The notes under the pieces: generated by a model
Databases searched by the model: none
Seen by the model: the letters and a program-made list of their open reading frames with translations, nothing else
Told to the model about the DNA's origin: nothing
Made by a program: the position numbers and the translations under genes
NCBI RefSeq assembly: GCF_040954645.1
Contig: NC_092806.1
Coordinates: 22,903,644-22,967,643 of the forward strand
Length of the DNA stretch: 64,000 nt
Source of the DNA: Diabrotica undecimpunctata
Taxonomy: Eukaryota; Arthropoda; Insecta; Coleoptera; Chrysomelidae
Direction of reading: 5' to 3'
In this document: piece after piece, positions 12,430-24,082 of the stretch
Layout: every line of letters starts with the position of its first letter
Numbering within the stretch: position 1 is the stretch's first letter

Positions 12430-12464
12430 TTTTGGAGTTATATCGTTTTTCCACTCACTGATTC
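12430..12464. repeat. Right terminal inverted repeat
   Basis: A 35-bp arm ending CCACTCACTGATTC, the inverse of the left end. It is followed by AAAT at 12465-12468. Confidence 0.88.
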
Positions 12465-12844
12465 AAATATTTTTGTCAAAAATAAAATAAGCATCAGTAT
12501 AAGATAACACAGTCAATTAAAAAAAAGATTAGGAAACAGAATAAAATAAATTAGAATAATTTCGTTTGATGCATTTTTACCATATTATTTATTAGGTTTA
12601 ACGTAAAACACTAGAAATAAACAATGCCATAGAATAGTAAATATAAGTAGATATTGTCTATAATAATATGACCATCGAAAATTTTTTAAGAAAACTATCC
12701 AAACTAATCCAATAAACCTCGCCTTCACAGAAGTAGAGTTAAATTTGGCAATCTCATCAATGAAAAACTGATCTGCAAGTCCTAATGACATCCCGTCTAT
12801 CTTTCTCAAACATCTGCAGGCAGGAACCCTCTTGAAGCTACTTG
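12465..12844. other. Gene-free stretch
   Basis: AT-rich sequence right of the TIR element. A 74-codon minus-strand frame (12585-12809) has no recognisable motif. Confidence 0.4.
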
Positions 12845-13743
12845 TGCTCTACAATAAAATATAGTTCAGCCATAGCTTTTCAAGTCTTTGGCGACAGTTT
12901 TTTATCTGGAAAATCTAAAGTCATAAACTTCTCTAGAAGACGTCACACTCACTCTCCTCTACTTCACCTAAATGAATCTCCTCTTTAAGTGGTTGGATAA
13001 ACACAAATTATTAGGAGTAATATTTGATAAAAGACTTACATGGAGAGATCAGATACAGAATACAAAAACAAACTGCCTAAATAGAATCAATATCTCAATA
13101 ACTCTAGCTCATCATCAATGGGGATCAGAAAAAAAAGTCCTCTTAAGAATTTACAGAAAATTGATCCGCTCTAGGTTGCACTACGGAAGTATTCTCTACA
13201 TATCTGCTTCCGATACTTACCTTAAAAGTCTGAATACAATTCACAACACTTCTTTACGCATTAGCCTCGGCGCTTTAAATCAAGTCCTTCTGAAAGTCTC
13301 TATATCGAATCCTCAGAACCTCCACTCTTTATAAGACGGCAAAGTGTACTTCTGTCTCATTTTTCTAGAATTTCTGCTAATCCAAAAAACCCAGTAATTA
13401 AACTAATTAATACTCCCCACCCTGTCCCAGATAATAGTCACCCTCGAACACATTCTCGCCAAGAAACGCCCAGAACTCTCTTGGTACAAGCATTTGAGGA
13501 ACTTATGACAACATTATGTCATATTATTTTATTATTTTGTCATAACGCTGTGACAGTCACAGCGTTATGACAAAATTCTCTACACAGATGCCTCCAAAGA
13601 AAAACAGACCGTCGGTTGTGCCGTCAGTACCTCAAATACAACAGTAGCATCATATCGGCTTTCTCCCAGATGCAGTATACACACGACCGAACTGTATGAA
13701 ATACTCAAGGCATTAGACTTGCCCATTACTAATGTACATAATA
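12845..13743 (+). mobile_element. I-clade LINE fragment: RT end plus RNase H start
   Basis: The first part reads KVINFSRRRHTHSPLLHLNE and then, at 12972-13334, HKLLGVIFDKRLTWRDQI and SRLHYGSILYISAS, the post-palm RT of I-group LINEs. After frame changes, 13570-13735 encodes ILYTDASKEKQTVGCAVST and TTELYEILKALDLP. These are the first two catalytic blocks (TDAS Asp and TELY Glu) of the RNase H that only such clades carry. A perfect 41-bp palindrome is embedded between the two parts. The copy lacks both ends. Confidence 0.8.
13535..13575. repeat. Perfect snap-back palindrome (20-bp arms, 1-bp spacer)
   Basis: The left arm TTTTGTCATAACGCTGTGAC is followed by a single A and then by its exact reverse complement. 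It lies inside the I-clade LINE remnant just before the RNase H block. Confidence 0.97.
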
Positions 13744-13908
13744 GCGAAACTGCTTCTCTATTTTACTTATTGTTCCTTGGGATATAGGCGGTAAATTAGG
13801 AAATTTCTCATGAAATAGGCGAGTTACTTCCTGTTGTGTTCGGGTGTTATCTCCGTAACCAATCATTTGTAAAACTGTTATTTTATGCATTTCCGTTAAT
13901 CTAACCAT
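13744..13908 (-). pseudogene. Mariner-type transposase N-terminus (DUF4817-like HTH)
   Basis: From the ATG at 13908 the minus strand reads MVRLTEMHKITVLQMIGYGD, then TRTQQEVTRLFHEKFP, then PPISQGTISKIEKQF. This is the helix-turn-helix segment that begins a large group of insect DDE_3 transposases. It would normally bind the transposon ends. The fragment stops after about 55 codons at the junction with the LINE piece. The matching catalytic C-terminus of the same kind of element is at 61.4-62.0 kb, but as a different copy on the other strand. Confidence 0.75.
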
Positions 13909-13912
13909 TTTT

Positions 13913-15595
13913 CAGATTTAAATTGAACGAACTTTTTACTTAAATTAAAATACTGACAACTTAAATAAAACAATTTACTAATGCGTGCTAAAATAACGTT
14001 GCCACGGAAATTATTTAAAGTTTTTTAATGGTTACCATCTAAAAACCACATTGCTATGGTTTTTGTTCACTTTCTCATTATCAGGACCGAAACGGGAAAT
14101 AAGTTTTGAGTATTTTAGCGAATTTCGGTAACCACATGATTTAAATTTATTTTATCTTAATTAATCTTAATAAACTTGAAAGCGACAACATTTTTGAATG
14201 GAGAATGAAAAGACCTTTCAAACGATATATCGCAAGGCTATACTTTCTATTTTAAAAATTGGGGGTTGTACCTGTCATTCTAAGGGGGTTGAAGGTAGGG
14301 GTTGCATTTTCACGTTAAACAATGTCAAGTTATAATTTAAATTTGACGTGTTTCGGGATTTTTTATAAATATGTACAATAACCTAAATAATGAATTTATT
14401 CCATTTAGCTTTTACACACTGTATAAACAGATTGTATATGTATGTAAACATAAACATATTGTAATAAACTTGTACCAGTGTCAATGGCCCATAGTTGCAG
14501 AGACACTTTAGGTTAAAATATAAAAAATAATACATCAGGGATAATTTTATTTATTTATCAACATTGGCCCTTTGTTTCTGAACGCTGTCGTTATTGACTG
14601 GTTATTTATAAAAACTCTAATTTTAAGTTATTTTTTAGTACATTGGCCAATAGCTCATGTCATTGTCGTTAAAAGCCGGGCATTGTGGTTAATAATAAGG
14701 AAAAATGGACATTTACGACAATGCCCGGTCTTAAGGTTTTAAGAGGTTGCATTTAATATATCGACACCCCTATATTTTCGCGATTTAGGGAAAAATAAAG
14801 ATTTCAACTGTTGGAGTCTGAAAGAAGTATTGACAAAGTTGTTCAACAGGACAAAATTCATGCTTTTAATTTTTTTATCATTATGATTATCTACAAATTT
14901 ATCATTAAAAACTTATTTTTTAAATTGATAATCAGTGTGAAAGGAACAGAAATAATTTGATATATTGTCAATTAATATACTGTCATGTATTTTATTGTTT
15001 TTGGTACATGATACAAAATAAATACCAATTTATTATTAACTCACACGGACTATAAATATAACGTTATACTGAGTTACTTTATTTATCTCTATCTTACCCA
15101 AAGCTTCTTAATGATTTTCTCCTGGTATTTTGAGACAATAAAAAACTGAATTCCTAAGCCGGTGTTATTCTTCGGTGACTTCTTTTCAACATTTGTGACT
15201 CCTTCCACGCCACGAACATACGATTAAAAACCAAAACACACTTTTTGCCAGCTTACTGATGAACCGTATGATTTATGTAGATGTTAACAAAAAAGGTCTG
15301 GGAGTTGATGAAAGGAGGGTGTTTTGGATAGTGTGAAAGCATTGTGTGTTAGAGATGCGTCATTCTTGAACAACCGGATCTACGGGAGCGGATCTCTGAC
15401 ATATATCACATATTTAAAAGCAAATGGAGATTCTTTTCTTAATATTTTTTGATATAACATAGGAATGAGCGAAGTGAAATATATTCTATAATGTATTAAA
15501 AGTTTTCATTTAAATTATTTTTAAACTTTAGCTTAAACACGCCTACATAAGCCTAAAATAGCTTAACAATAAAACACTGAAAACTTTGTTTTCAA
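13913..15595. other. AT-rich stretch, probably transposon non-coding DNA in part
   Basis: No gene is recognisable. The first few hundred bases are likely the untranslated flank of the mariner-type transposase. An imperfect inverted repeat with the core GCCGGGCATTGT (about 14673) and ACAATGCCCGGT (about 14719) lies in the middle. Confidence 0.4.
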
Positions 15596-15599
15596 AACT

Positions 15600-16075
15600 T
15601 TCACAAAATTTAATATAATATTTTATTACTACAGCCGTTTCGGCATATTGCTTTTTTCAAGTGATCTATTTTGGGTATGTGTTTACACTTTAGTCTTTAA
15701 CTGAATAGGTTGTGGAGTTAAGAACTATTTCTCTCAAGTTGGTCATTCAGAATTATGTCTGTATTTTTTAATTTGTTGATTTCCGTATATTCTAATAAAG
15801 GTAGCTTAAGGTTTTTATTTTGGATGTAAAGAATTTGAAATTCGTCATTAAAAGATTGATTATTATCTAGAAGGTAAAATGCGTATGTAGAATCTGTTTT
15901 TTGTGTTATTAAAAGTACTTTTATGTTCTGTTATCTGTTTGTTAAAATTTCTACCAGATTGACCGATGTAAGTTTTTGGGCAGTCGCCACATTTAAGTTT
16001 GTATACACCACTGTGTAGTTGCTTTTTATTTTGGCTCTTGTTGTTTTTATTATATTTTCCAAAGTTGTAATTTTT
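15600..16075 (-). mobile_element. Penelope-like element, 3' part with GIY-YIG domain
   Basis: The minus strand encodes LHSGVYKLKCGDCPKTYIG and QSGRNFNKQITEHKSTF, a GIY-YIG core with the CxxC insert typical of Penelope-like endonucleases. After a frame change it runs on as NNQSFNDEFQILYIQ and later ILNDQLER. The 3' flank has CAGCCGTTTCGGCATATTGC and CTTTTTTCAAGTG on the plus strand, also common at such termini. It belongs to a different subfamily from the copy at 9.1-11.1 kb. Confidence 0.8.
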
Positions 16076-16084
16076 CATTATCAA

Positions 16085-18060
16085 TCAAGAAATGAAGAAA
16101 TTAACATCAGAAATGAAAAACACTGAGAATGTGAACATTATGTGGAGCAAAATTAAAGATTCTCTTGTAAAAACACAGAAAGAAACACTACAAAAGAAAA
16201 CAGAACGCGGAAAACCTTGGATGACTCAAGAAATACTGATAATCATGGAACAAAGAAGAAAAAATAGAAACGAAAACCCAAATAAGTACAGAGAAACAAA
16301 TAAATTATTAAGGAATAAAATATAAGAGGCTAAGAAAAAGTGAATGATGGATACATGCATCGAAGTGAAAGAATTGCAGAAAAAGCATGAGCATTATAAT
16401 TTATATAAAAAAGTAAAAGAATTATCTGGAAAATGATGAACAAATACACCTAACCTATTAATTGACAAAAACAATAAACCTATTAAAAACCCAATTTAAA
16501 TAAAACAATTATGGCCTAAATATATTGAAGATCTTTTCATGGACATAAGAACGGAACCAACACAAATTGATAACGAGGAAGCTCCAATAATATTAAAATC
16601 TGAAGTCCAATATGCTATAAACAACTCAAAATCTGGCAGAGCCCCTGGGCCAGATGAAGTTCATATCGAGCTGATTAAACTTATAGGCGAAGACAATTTA
16701 AGTGCAATAACTATACTCTTTAAAAACATATACAAATCTGGTGAGATACCTAAAGAATGGCTGCTATCGACCTTTGTTCCGCTACCAAGAACCCCAAATA
16801 CTGTAATGACTATAGATTATACAGCTTAATGTCACACTTAATTACATTCAAAACATTAAAAACATTCTTAAAGATTACACAGGCAAGAATATTCAGAAAG
16901 TGCGAGGTGGATATGAATAATAGACAGTTTGGCCTTTGTAACGGCTTCGGAACAGTAGAAGCTCTGTATGGTTTCACAAATCTTGCCCAAAGATCTTTTC
17001 ATTGCGTTTATAGACTATAAGAAAGCTTTCGACAAAGTTAAACGTAACATTCTCATGGAATATCTAAAGAGAAAACGACTCGTCAAAAATGACAGAGTAA
17101 GTATTGGAACCAACAGGCTGTGGTAACATTAGATGGAAATAGCACCGATGCGCAATAGATAAGTAGAGGGGTGAGACAGGGCTATGTACTTCCACCATTA
17201 CTATTTAATATATATTCCGAAGAGTTATTTTCGTAAGCACTTGAAAACTGTACAGAAAGGATCAAAATAAATGGTGAAAATATAAATAACATTCGTTATG
17301 CTGACGATACAGTCATTAAAGTGAAACAGACCTGCAAACGTTACTAAACACAATTTGTGATACTGGGGAACAGTTTTAACAACAAACATAAAGAAAACAA
17401 AAACCATGGTTATCAGTAAGTGGGGGTAATAAAGTCATTACAAGGATCCAGATAAAAAATGAAGATATTGAGCAAGTAGTTAAAATGAAATACTTAGGAG
17501 TCTGGATTACGGAAGATCTAAATCCGAAATCAGAAATTCGCTCAAGAATAGGGCAATCAAGAGCAGCCTTTTTAAAGATGAGGAAATTTCTGAGTAACCA
17601 AAGACTCAATCTGCAAATCCGATATCGGATGGTAAAATGTTATATCCATTCTATTCTTCTTCATGGTGTCGAAGCCTGGACTGTTAACGTTGACTTAATG
17701 AAAAAACTGGAAGCTTTTGAGATGTAACTTTTTAGGAGAATTTTGAAGATACCATGGATCGATCATATTACAAACGAAATGGTGTTGCACAGAATGGGAC
17801 GAGACAGAGAACTTTTGACCACCATTAAAAGGCAAAAAAAAGCATATTTGGGGCACACACTTAGAAATAATAAGTACGACTTATAACAGCTAATTATGAA
17901 GGGTAAAATCGAAGGAAAAAGTGGTCCTGGTAGACGACAAATATCCTGGCTGAAAAACCGGGGTTAAACACACAGACGCTCTTAAGAAAAGCAGAAGATT
18001 AGATAGAGACGAATTTGCAATGGTTATGGCCAACCTTCATTAGTGGAGACGGCACTAAAA
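16085..18060 (+). mobile_element. Non-LTR retrotransposon, degraded RT polyprotein
   Basis: Pieces in order: KPWMTQEILIIMEQRRKNR (linker), ILKSEVQYAINNSKSGRAPG (start of RT, 16539-16829), RQFGLCNGFGTVEAL (about 16.92 kb), FIDYKKAFDKV (motif A, about 17.0 kb), VRQGYVLPPLLFNIYSEE (motif B), NIRYADDTVI (motif C, intact, about 17.29 kb), then KYLGVWITEDLNPKSEI and LLHGVEAWTVN (17485-17727), and GPGRRQISWLKN near 17.95 kb. Several stops and frameshifts separate them. It is the same family as the elements at 4.9 and 49.5 kb. The element is dead although the catalytic motifs survive. Confidence 0.85.
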
Positions 18061-19439
18061 GAAAAAGTTGTTTTTTAAAAAGCTGGGGGTATTCCTTTCT
18101 TTTTTATGTGTTTGGCTAGTTTCGTCGATATCTTGCCTGTATAATTGAATAAAATAAGATTTATTATTTTTTATAAGTGACTTGTTGAATCGGATAAACA
18201 TGGAACACCTCTATGGTCTGGTACATAATGCACGGTCGATTAAACGGAGGCTTCGGTCCCCGATTGTTTTTTATTGAATAGAGCAGCGTTTTAAGCAGAT
18301 TGGAAAGATGGGAATGTTGCAATATATCTGTTTAGAATCAATGTATCGGTATTTGCCCGGAGATTGGAAAGGCTGCTTGTGATTTTTAATAAGAAAGTGT
18401 TGAAAGTGTTCGCTTAAATTAAAAACGAATATCGCGTCTCGAAAAAGAAAAGCGGGCTAAAGCTTTTACGGTTTACTGTATAAAGTGTATTCACTTTTCG
18501 TTTCTTACTAGGCATGTACGGACGAAAGAAAACATTTGATATATTTTTTAAGTAGATATGGAGAAAAATCAGAAGTTTTAGTGTAAAATGGAGCTTTACG
18601 TTTAATTTGACAATACTAAACTTAAAAATATTTTTTATAAAACAGTCTGAAAAAAGAACGAGCAAGTTTTAAAACCCGAGATATGTCATTTTTTCCCGAG
18701 TGCTTTATTTTGAAACTGTGTTGGATTTTTTGGACAGTGCGGCTGGCCCTTCAGTCGGCTATCATTACTCCTTTTACTCTAATAGGAACGTAAAGTACTC
18801 TTTGTTTATAACAATGCTTTTTAAACAATTTTCAATAATCTTCTTTGCTTAAAGTTTTGTTAAAAATGTTAATTGGTTAAAAGATGTTATTAATTAACGT
18901 TACATTGATTTAAAAAAAAGGGGCTATCTTGGCTCCTAAGCGGCGTAGGACATATTTTTTAGAAAGTTGTGTGTTTTAACCAGTTTTTCGAATATTTTTT
19001 TGCCATTTAATTTGAACTAAATTATTTGCGTAGTTATTGTTAATGTTTATAAGCTGAAAAAGTGCTTAATATTAAACCATTTTGTGTAAAAAATTTAATT
19101 TTTTAAACTATTTTTCCATAGGTTATTGGTATACATCTTAACAAAGAAAACAAGCCCTGGATTATTGAAATCGATTTAGTCAAATTATCTGAACCAGCCT
19201 TATAAACAAATTAAATATCGAAAAAACTGTTCAACCTATCTGGCCCATCTTTTGTACACAATTCCAACACTATAAGACCTTTAAGTTCAGGTGCATTAAT
19301 ACAAATTTGAATAAAAATAATAAAAAAGTTATGAACAAAATTCAAAAACAGCAGTTTTGTTGTTTATTTTGAAATAAATTTTTTGTTAAGTAACCGATTT
19401 TAGAAATTAAATATCCAGCGATTGCAATAAAACGATTCT
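18061..19439. other. Gene-free stretch
   Basis: AT-rich non-coding DNA. I see no transposon ends, and the small frames lack motifs. Confidence 0.45.
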
Positions 19440-19893
19440 TCTCGTTATTCTTCAGTCATCCAACTTTGGACATAGGCCTCCCCCAAATCAATCCAGTGTC
19501 TTCTATTTTGTGCCACTTGCTTCCAGTTGTGTCCTCCGATCTTCTTAATATCATCAGCCCATCTCATTTGTGGTCTACCTCTGCTTCTCTTTACTAACCA
19601 TAGCCTCCACTGTTGTATTTCGTGGTTCCATCTTTTATCCTTCAGTCGTGTATTGTGTAATACGAAGCTCCATTTTAATTTGGCAGCAGGTTCTGAGTCT
19701 TTTACTTTGGTTTTGCTTCTTATCCATTTGTCTGTTTTATTTTGTCTAAAAGTCTCACACCAAGCATTAATCTTTCCATCGCTCTTTGTGCCTTTACTAA
19801 TTTATCCATATTAAACTTGGTGAATGTCCACGTCTGTGAGCCATACGTGAGTATAGGAAGGATAAACTGATCGTAAATTCTGGTTTTTAAATA
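19440..19893 (-). mobile_element. RTE-type retrotransposon, C-terminal part
   Basis: The minus strand reads YDQFILPILTYGSQTWTF, KAQRAMERLMLGVRLLDKI, SRGRPQMRWADDIKKI and, at the end, GEAYVQSWMTEE. This is the full post-RT region of an insect RTE. It belongs with the RT piece at 20739-21190 on the same strand. A plus-strand element of another family lies between them. Confidence 0.83.
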
Positions 19894-20738
19894 TTGTTCT
19901 GGGAAAGAAAAGAGGGAATAAGAATTGGTGGAGAAATCGTAAACACCATGAGATTTGCAGATGACACGGTAATTATGGCTGAGAGTATAGATGAACTACA
20001 AACTTTACTAGATGCAATAAATAGTGAATACATTTAAATGGAACTTGACATCAACACAGATAAGACCAAATTTATGATAGTATCAAGGAGTCCAATAAAT
20101 AATGAACAACTACCCCTTGGTAGACAGCAAATAGAGAGAGTGACAAAATATAAATATCTGGGAGCTTACATTAACACAGAATAAGATCCAGACCAAGAAA
20201 TCACGGTACGAAGAGAAATGGCAAGGGCAGCGTTCTAAAAATTCAAGCCATTGTTCTGTGACAAAAATTTGAATACTGCGCTGAGACTGAGATTTGCTGA
20301 ATGTTACGTTTGGTCCTAACTATTGTACGGGGTAGAAACATAGACGTTAAAAGCGCAAATAGTTAAGAAGCTTGAAGCCTTTGAACTTTGAATATACCGG
20401 AGAATGTTGAGAATTCCATGGACTGTCAGGGTCACCAATGAGGAAGTGCTGAGAAGAATGAGTCGAGACAAAAAGTTGTTGGGAACAATAAAAGTACGCA
20501 AGACTGCATACCTTGGACACATACTGAGAAATGATAAATATAGTCTTCTGCAGGTCATCATGTAGGGTAGAGTCGATGGCAAAAAGGGAATAGGTAAAAA
20601 GAGGAAGTCATGGCTGCGGAAATATTCGGGACTGGATGAATATGACTGTAGACGAATTATTCCACGTTGCAAAAGACAGAGAAACTTTTAGAAATGTGGT
20701 CGCCAACCTCCGTTCATGGGGACGGCATAGGGAGAAGT
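19894..20738 (+). mobile_element. Non-LTR fragment inserted between two RTE pieces
   Basis: It starts at RIGGEIVNTMRFADDTVIMA, which carries the RT motif C, and runs through KYLGAYINTE, LLYGVET, EAFEL-IYRRMLRIPWTV and AYLGHILRNDKYSLLQ to KSWLRKYSGLDEYD. At least five in-frame stops interrupt it. It is 5'-truncated at the motif C region and lies antisense to the flanking RTE, so it looks like a nested insertion. I could not define clean target duplications. Confidence 0.78.
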
Positions 20739-21190
20739 AATTTCGGCAGTTTGATTTTCTTTGTTAACTTTCATTTTCTGTCCCTAGTAGATGTATTCGA
20801 TTACTGTTTCTAATATTACAATGTCATCAGGGTATCTCCAATGACTCAGTTTCTTCTATTAACATTTATTTATTTGCCTAGTTAATGTCTTTGTACACGT
20901 CTTCCAGTACAAGTGTAAATAGCTTTGGTAAGATAACATCTCCCTGCTCAAGTCCTCTGTTGATTGGTATAGCTTTGGTTTTCGCATCTATTTGTAGTTT
21001 CATTGTACCTTTCTTGTAAATATTATGTATGAGCATTCTGTATCGGGAGTCTATCCTGCAGTTGTTCATAGCTCTCTCTATTGGCCAAAGTTCTATGGAG
21101 TCGAATGCGTTTTCATAATCAACGAATCCAATGTATAGGTTTAAGTGATATTCTTTGGCTTTCTCTTGAAATAAGTGGATGTCAATTAAT
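20739..21190 (-). mobile_element. RTE-type reverse transcriptase fragment
   Basis: On the minus strand: IDIHLFQEKAKEYHLNLYI, GFVDYENAFDSIELW (motif A), NNCRIDSRYRMLIHNIY, and LEQGDVILPKLFTLVLEDVY (motif B). A stop follows. A deletion-scarred motif C (PDDIVIL) is joined to EYIYxGQKMKVNKENQTAEI, which normally lies about 60 residues further on. It supplies the missing front half of the copy whose tail is at 19440-19893. Confidence 0.8.
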
Positions 21191-21480
21191 TTTAAATAAA
21201 ATTTGTATCAATTCGAATATTCCATATCTTTTGATTAGAGATATCGACAAAAATCAACAAGCATTTTTAAAGATGAAGAGTGATTTTTGTCAATTTTTAC
21301 GATTCTCATGAGATTATTACTCAACAAGTGTATTACTTTTTCATTAATCGGTGCAATTAAATTGCATAAGAAAATATTTTTCATCTTTAAAACGTTTTTT
21401 AATTTTTGTCGATAAAATATTCTAATCAAAAGATGTCGAATTCAAACGGTCAAATTGACACAAATTTCATTTAAAATTGA
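21186..21480. repeat. Foldback (MITE-like) element
   Basis: A left arm of about 90-100 bp (AATTTTAAATAAAATTTGTA, later ATCTTTTGATTAGA and ATCGACAAAAAT) is matched in inverse by a right arm with TTTTTGTCGAT, TCTAATCAAAAGAT and CAAATTTCATTTAAAATT. The inner TTTAAAGATGAA/TTCATCTTTAAA pair continues the symmetry. There is no coding capacity. It abuts the broken RTE end. I could not fix a target duplication. Confidence 0.7.
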
Positions 21481-22740
21481 TTTCGAGCGCGTCGCTTCAA
21501 GCGATATTTTTGAGAAAGCATTTATTTATCACAAAAAGTGTTAAGGGACATTTTTATTTATTTAAAACTGTCTTAGCTACATTTTTTAGTTAAAATATTT
21601 TTTTCTACGACGTATAGATTCTTGGTAAATCGATTTTTTTCGTTTTTCCCCTTACGAGTGGGGCTGGTTTTAAGAGGAAGACGAAGGGAAGGAATAGCAA
21701 AATTTTTTAAATATTTTTAAGATAACAAAATTAACATTCTCAGAAAAATTCAGCTTAATTGTATGATTTCTAGAGGTTTAGTTGTATTTTCGTCTTTGAC
21801 GACTGGGATATAAATAAATAAACTTATTTATAACAAAACTAAAGCATTTCCCGCATTTGGCTATGTATTTTTTAGATAAATCTATTCGATTTACGTTGGA
21901 TTAAAAAAAATTAGAAAATTGCTTTATTAAAAGCCAAAAAATATATTTTTTTACGTATACCGATTTATACTTGAAATTTAATTTTATTCAACCTAATTTT
22001 TTTGGTATTTTTAACGAGCAGTACCGATAATTTTTATTATTACAATATATGTTACAAACATCTTAAAGATATGAAAAGGTTATCATATTGACTATAACTT
22101 CATTATAAATGCCGGTCAATTTTGACCGGTTGTATCTCATGAACTGCTGCTCTTAATTTATCTTGTGTGTCTTATCAAGAATTGTGTTACCAAGTCTTTT
22201 TCAACGGCTTCCACTGAACCTAATTTAGGATAATAGTTACCGAAATATTCTATTTGTTGATAAGCCAAAAAATTGTTTATAATTTTAAAATATTCCTGAG
22301 GCCATCCAAATAATTCGATTTCAATTCCATAAAGTACGTTAGATAGGTTAAGTGCATTTTTATAAGTAAAAAAATTGTCAAACTTATATACTATTATTAC
22401 TATATTATAGTCGCTATTTTGTTGTGCAAGGTTTTAAAAAAAAAAAATTAGACTGTAAAATTATTCTGTGAAATCTATTAAATTGATTTTAATGAAATTT
22501 GGGGGACTTTTTTATTTTGTTTTAAAAATTTTCCAGACGAATTATGAAGGTCTTAAGTGCAATAATAAATTCTAAGTGGTTGAAAAATATCGATTAACCC
22601 TTAGTAGGGAATTGTATCTTATGAGATACATTGATATCTAAAAATGTTCACAAGTTCACTAAAATTTAGCATTTTTGCGTATATTACATATATTTAATAA
22701 AATTAACGTGGGGTTTTTAAATATTTCAAAAATAAAAAAG
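21481..22740. other. AT-rich gene-free stretch
   Basis: Nothing recognisable apart from an 18-bp palindrome CCGGTCAATTTTGACCGG at 22112-22129. Confidence 0.45.
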
Positions 22741-22969
22741 GAAATTCATATTGGGATTCGAACTCACATACACCAGCGTATGAACCAAACACGTAAAATA
22801 TTTGCCAATTAGACATGACACAAACGTATTTCAAAATTGACAGTTTTCGGTCATACAGTGATTTATTGAGATTATTATTTTGAAATACAAAAGTCTTAAA
22901 TAATTATATGAACATTTAATAAATAATACAAAACATATCACATAAATAATAATATTAATAAATATTATA

Positions 22970-22972
<3 letters not shown>

Positions 22973-23030
<58 letters not shown>

Positions 23031-23040
23031 CATACAATAT
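22973..23040. repeat. (TA)n microsatellite
   Basis: About 50 bases of pure TA with imperfect TATATACATA edges. A GA-rich run follows at about 23078-23110. Confidence 0.95.
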
Positions 23041-23110
23041 ATACATAATATATGTAATATTAACTATATATACAAAAGGAGAGAGAGAGAGGAAGAGGAA
23101 GAAAGAGAAA

Positions 23111-24078
23111 ATATATCTTCTGTCTCTCTCTTACTTATTATCTTACATATGTAATGATTTCAAAGATTCACTCCCGTACAAATTTCCAACGTGGAGCGCG
23201 CGTATAGAAGTATAACTTCAAAAACAGAAGTCCTACCTCCTCTACTTCTAACTACTGACACTATCGAGCAACATCAAAATGAAGATGATGAGACACGGAT
23301 GATGAGATACCATTATCTAGTAGAGTTTCAAATCTAAACGAAAGTACACAAAAAATAGAAAAAAGATGGAAACAACTACAATTGAGGGAAAGAAGACTTT
23401 CAACGCAACAAAATCTCCATTGAAAGTGAATATGAAGCTCCACCCAATGTTCTTACATCTTTGCAGTATTTTCAAATGTTTTGGGATGATTCTATATTGC
23501 AGAACAAATGAATCTCTACTCTACTTTTACAACCGAAACATTAATCATTACTTCTCCATCTAAAATTAAAACATGCGTATAATAAGGATGCCATCATTCG
23601 AAGAATGCTGGTCAACCAACATAAGCTACAGTATTATAGCCGATGCAATGCCCATTAACAAATTTCAAAAAAAAAACTACATAGACTAACACACATCCAA
23701 GAAAATAGTGCAGATGTTAACCAAGATGGTTTATTAAAAATCAGGTACTTTTTTGAAAAGGATTCAATCAAACTGTAATAAAATTGAAGGCAAAAAAAGG
23801 GCAGTAGTTTCTGGAAAAGTTTAAGACTTTTTTACTTACATGGGATCCTCTTCATTCGGGAATCTAACTTGGGTAGAAGATAAATACTTTTTTAGTTTTC
23901 TTAATATAATTATTAATTAGTTTGCAATTTTTAACCTTCTAAAGTGAATATCACTCGCCTATCCCTTAACAAAATCATCTCTATAATTATTTTTAGTATG
24001 TACTATAGGTAACGTATCCCACAAGATACATACTGTATTTTTTTGCAAACGAGTATAATAATTTTCTTTCTGTATTGC
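23111..24078. other. Gene-free stretch
   Basis: I see no recognisable gene. It ends at the TTAA that marks the left edge of a piggyBac element. Confidence 0.45.
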
Positions 24079-24082
24079 TTAA

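Larger units (their letters stand above)
7748..12464 (-). mobile_element. DNA transposon with 35-bp TIRs, host of two nested insertions (Sola-like?)
   Basis: The two ends form inverted repeats of 35 bp with two mismatches. The left end starts GAATCGGTGAGTGGAAAAAC, and the reverse complement of the right end starts GAATCAGTGAGTGGAAAAAC. Both are flanked directly by AAAT (7744-7747 and 12465-12468), a possible 4-bp target duplication. Inside lies a minus-strand transposase gene with an N-terminal exon and the downstream coding blocks. A Penelope-like element (about 9.15-11.13 kb) interrupts it. A 4-bp duplication and multi-exon transposase would fit the Sola superfamily, but I name it only tentatively because I am recalling the family, not aligning it. 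Confidence 0.78.

Noticed and set aside
13535..13575. Palindrome as a regulatory operator or CRISPR-type repeat
   Set aside because: Single copies at unrelated places within dead elements, with different sequences, no array and no neighbouring cas-like genes.
22112..22129. Palindrome CCGGTCAATTTTGACCGG as a transposon terminus
   Set aside because: No TTAA or partner end nearby. An isolated 18-bp palindrome proves little.
22750..22825. tRNA-like text on the minus strand with GTTCGAATCCC (B box) and a TTCAT loop
   Set aside because: The anticodon and T stems do not pair well and no acceptor stem is visible. At best a decayed tRNA-derived repeat.
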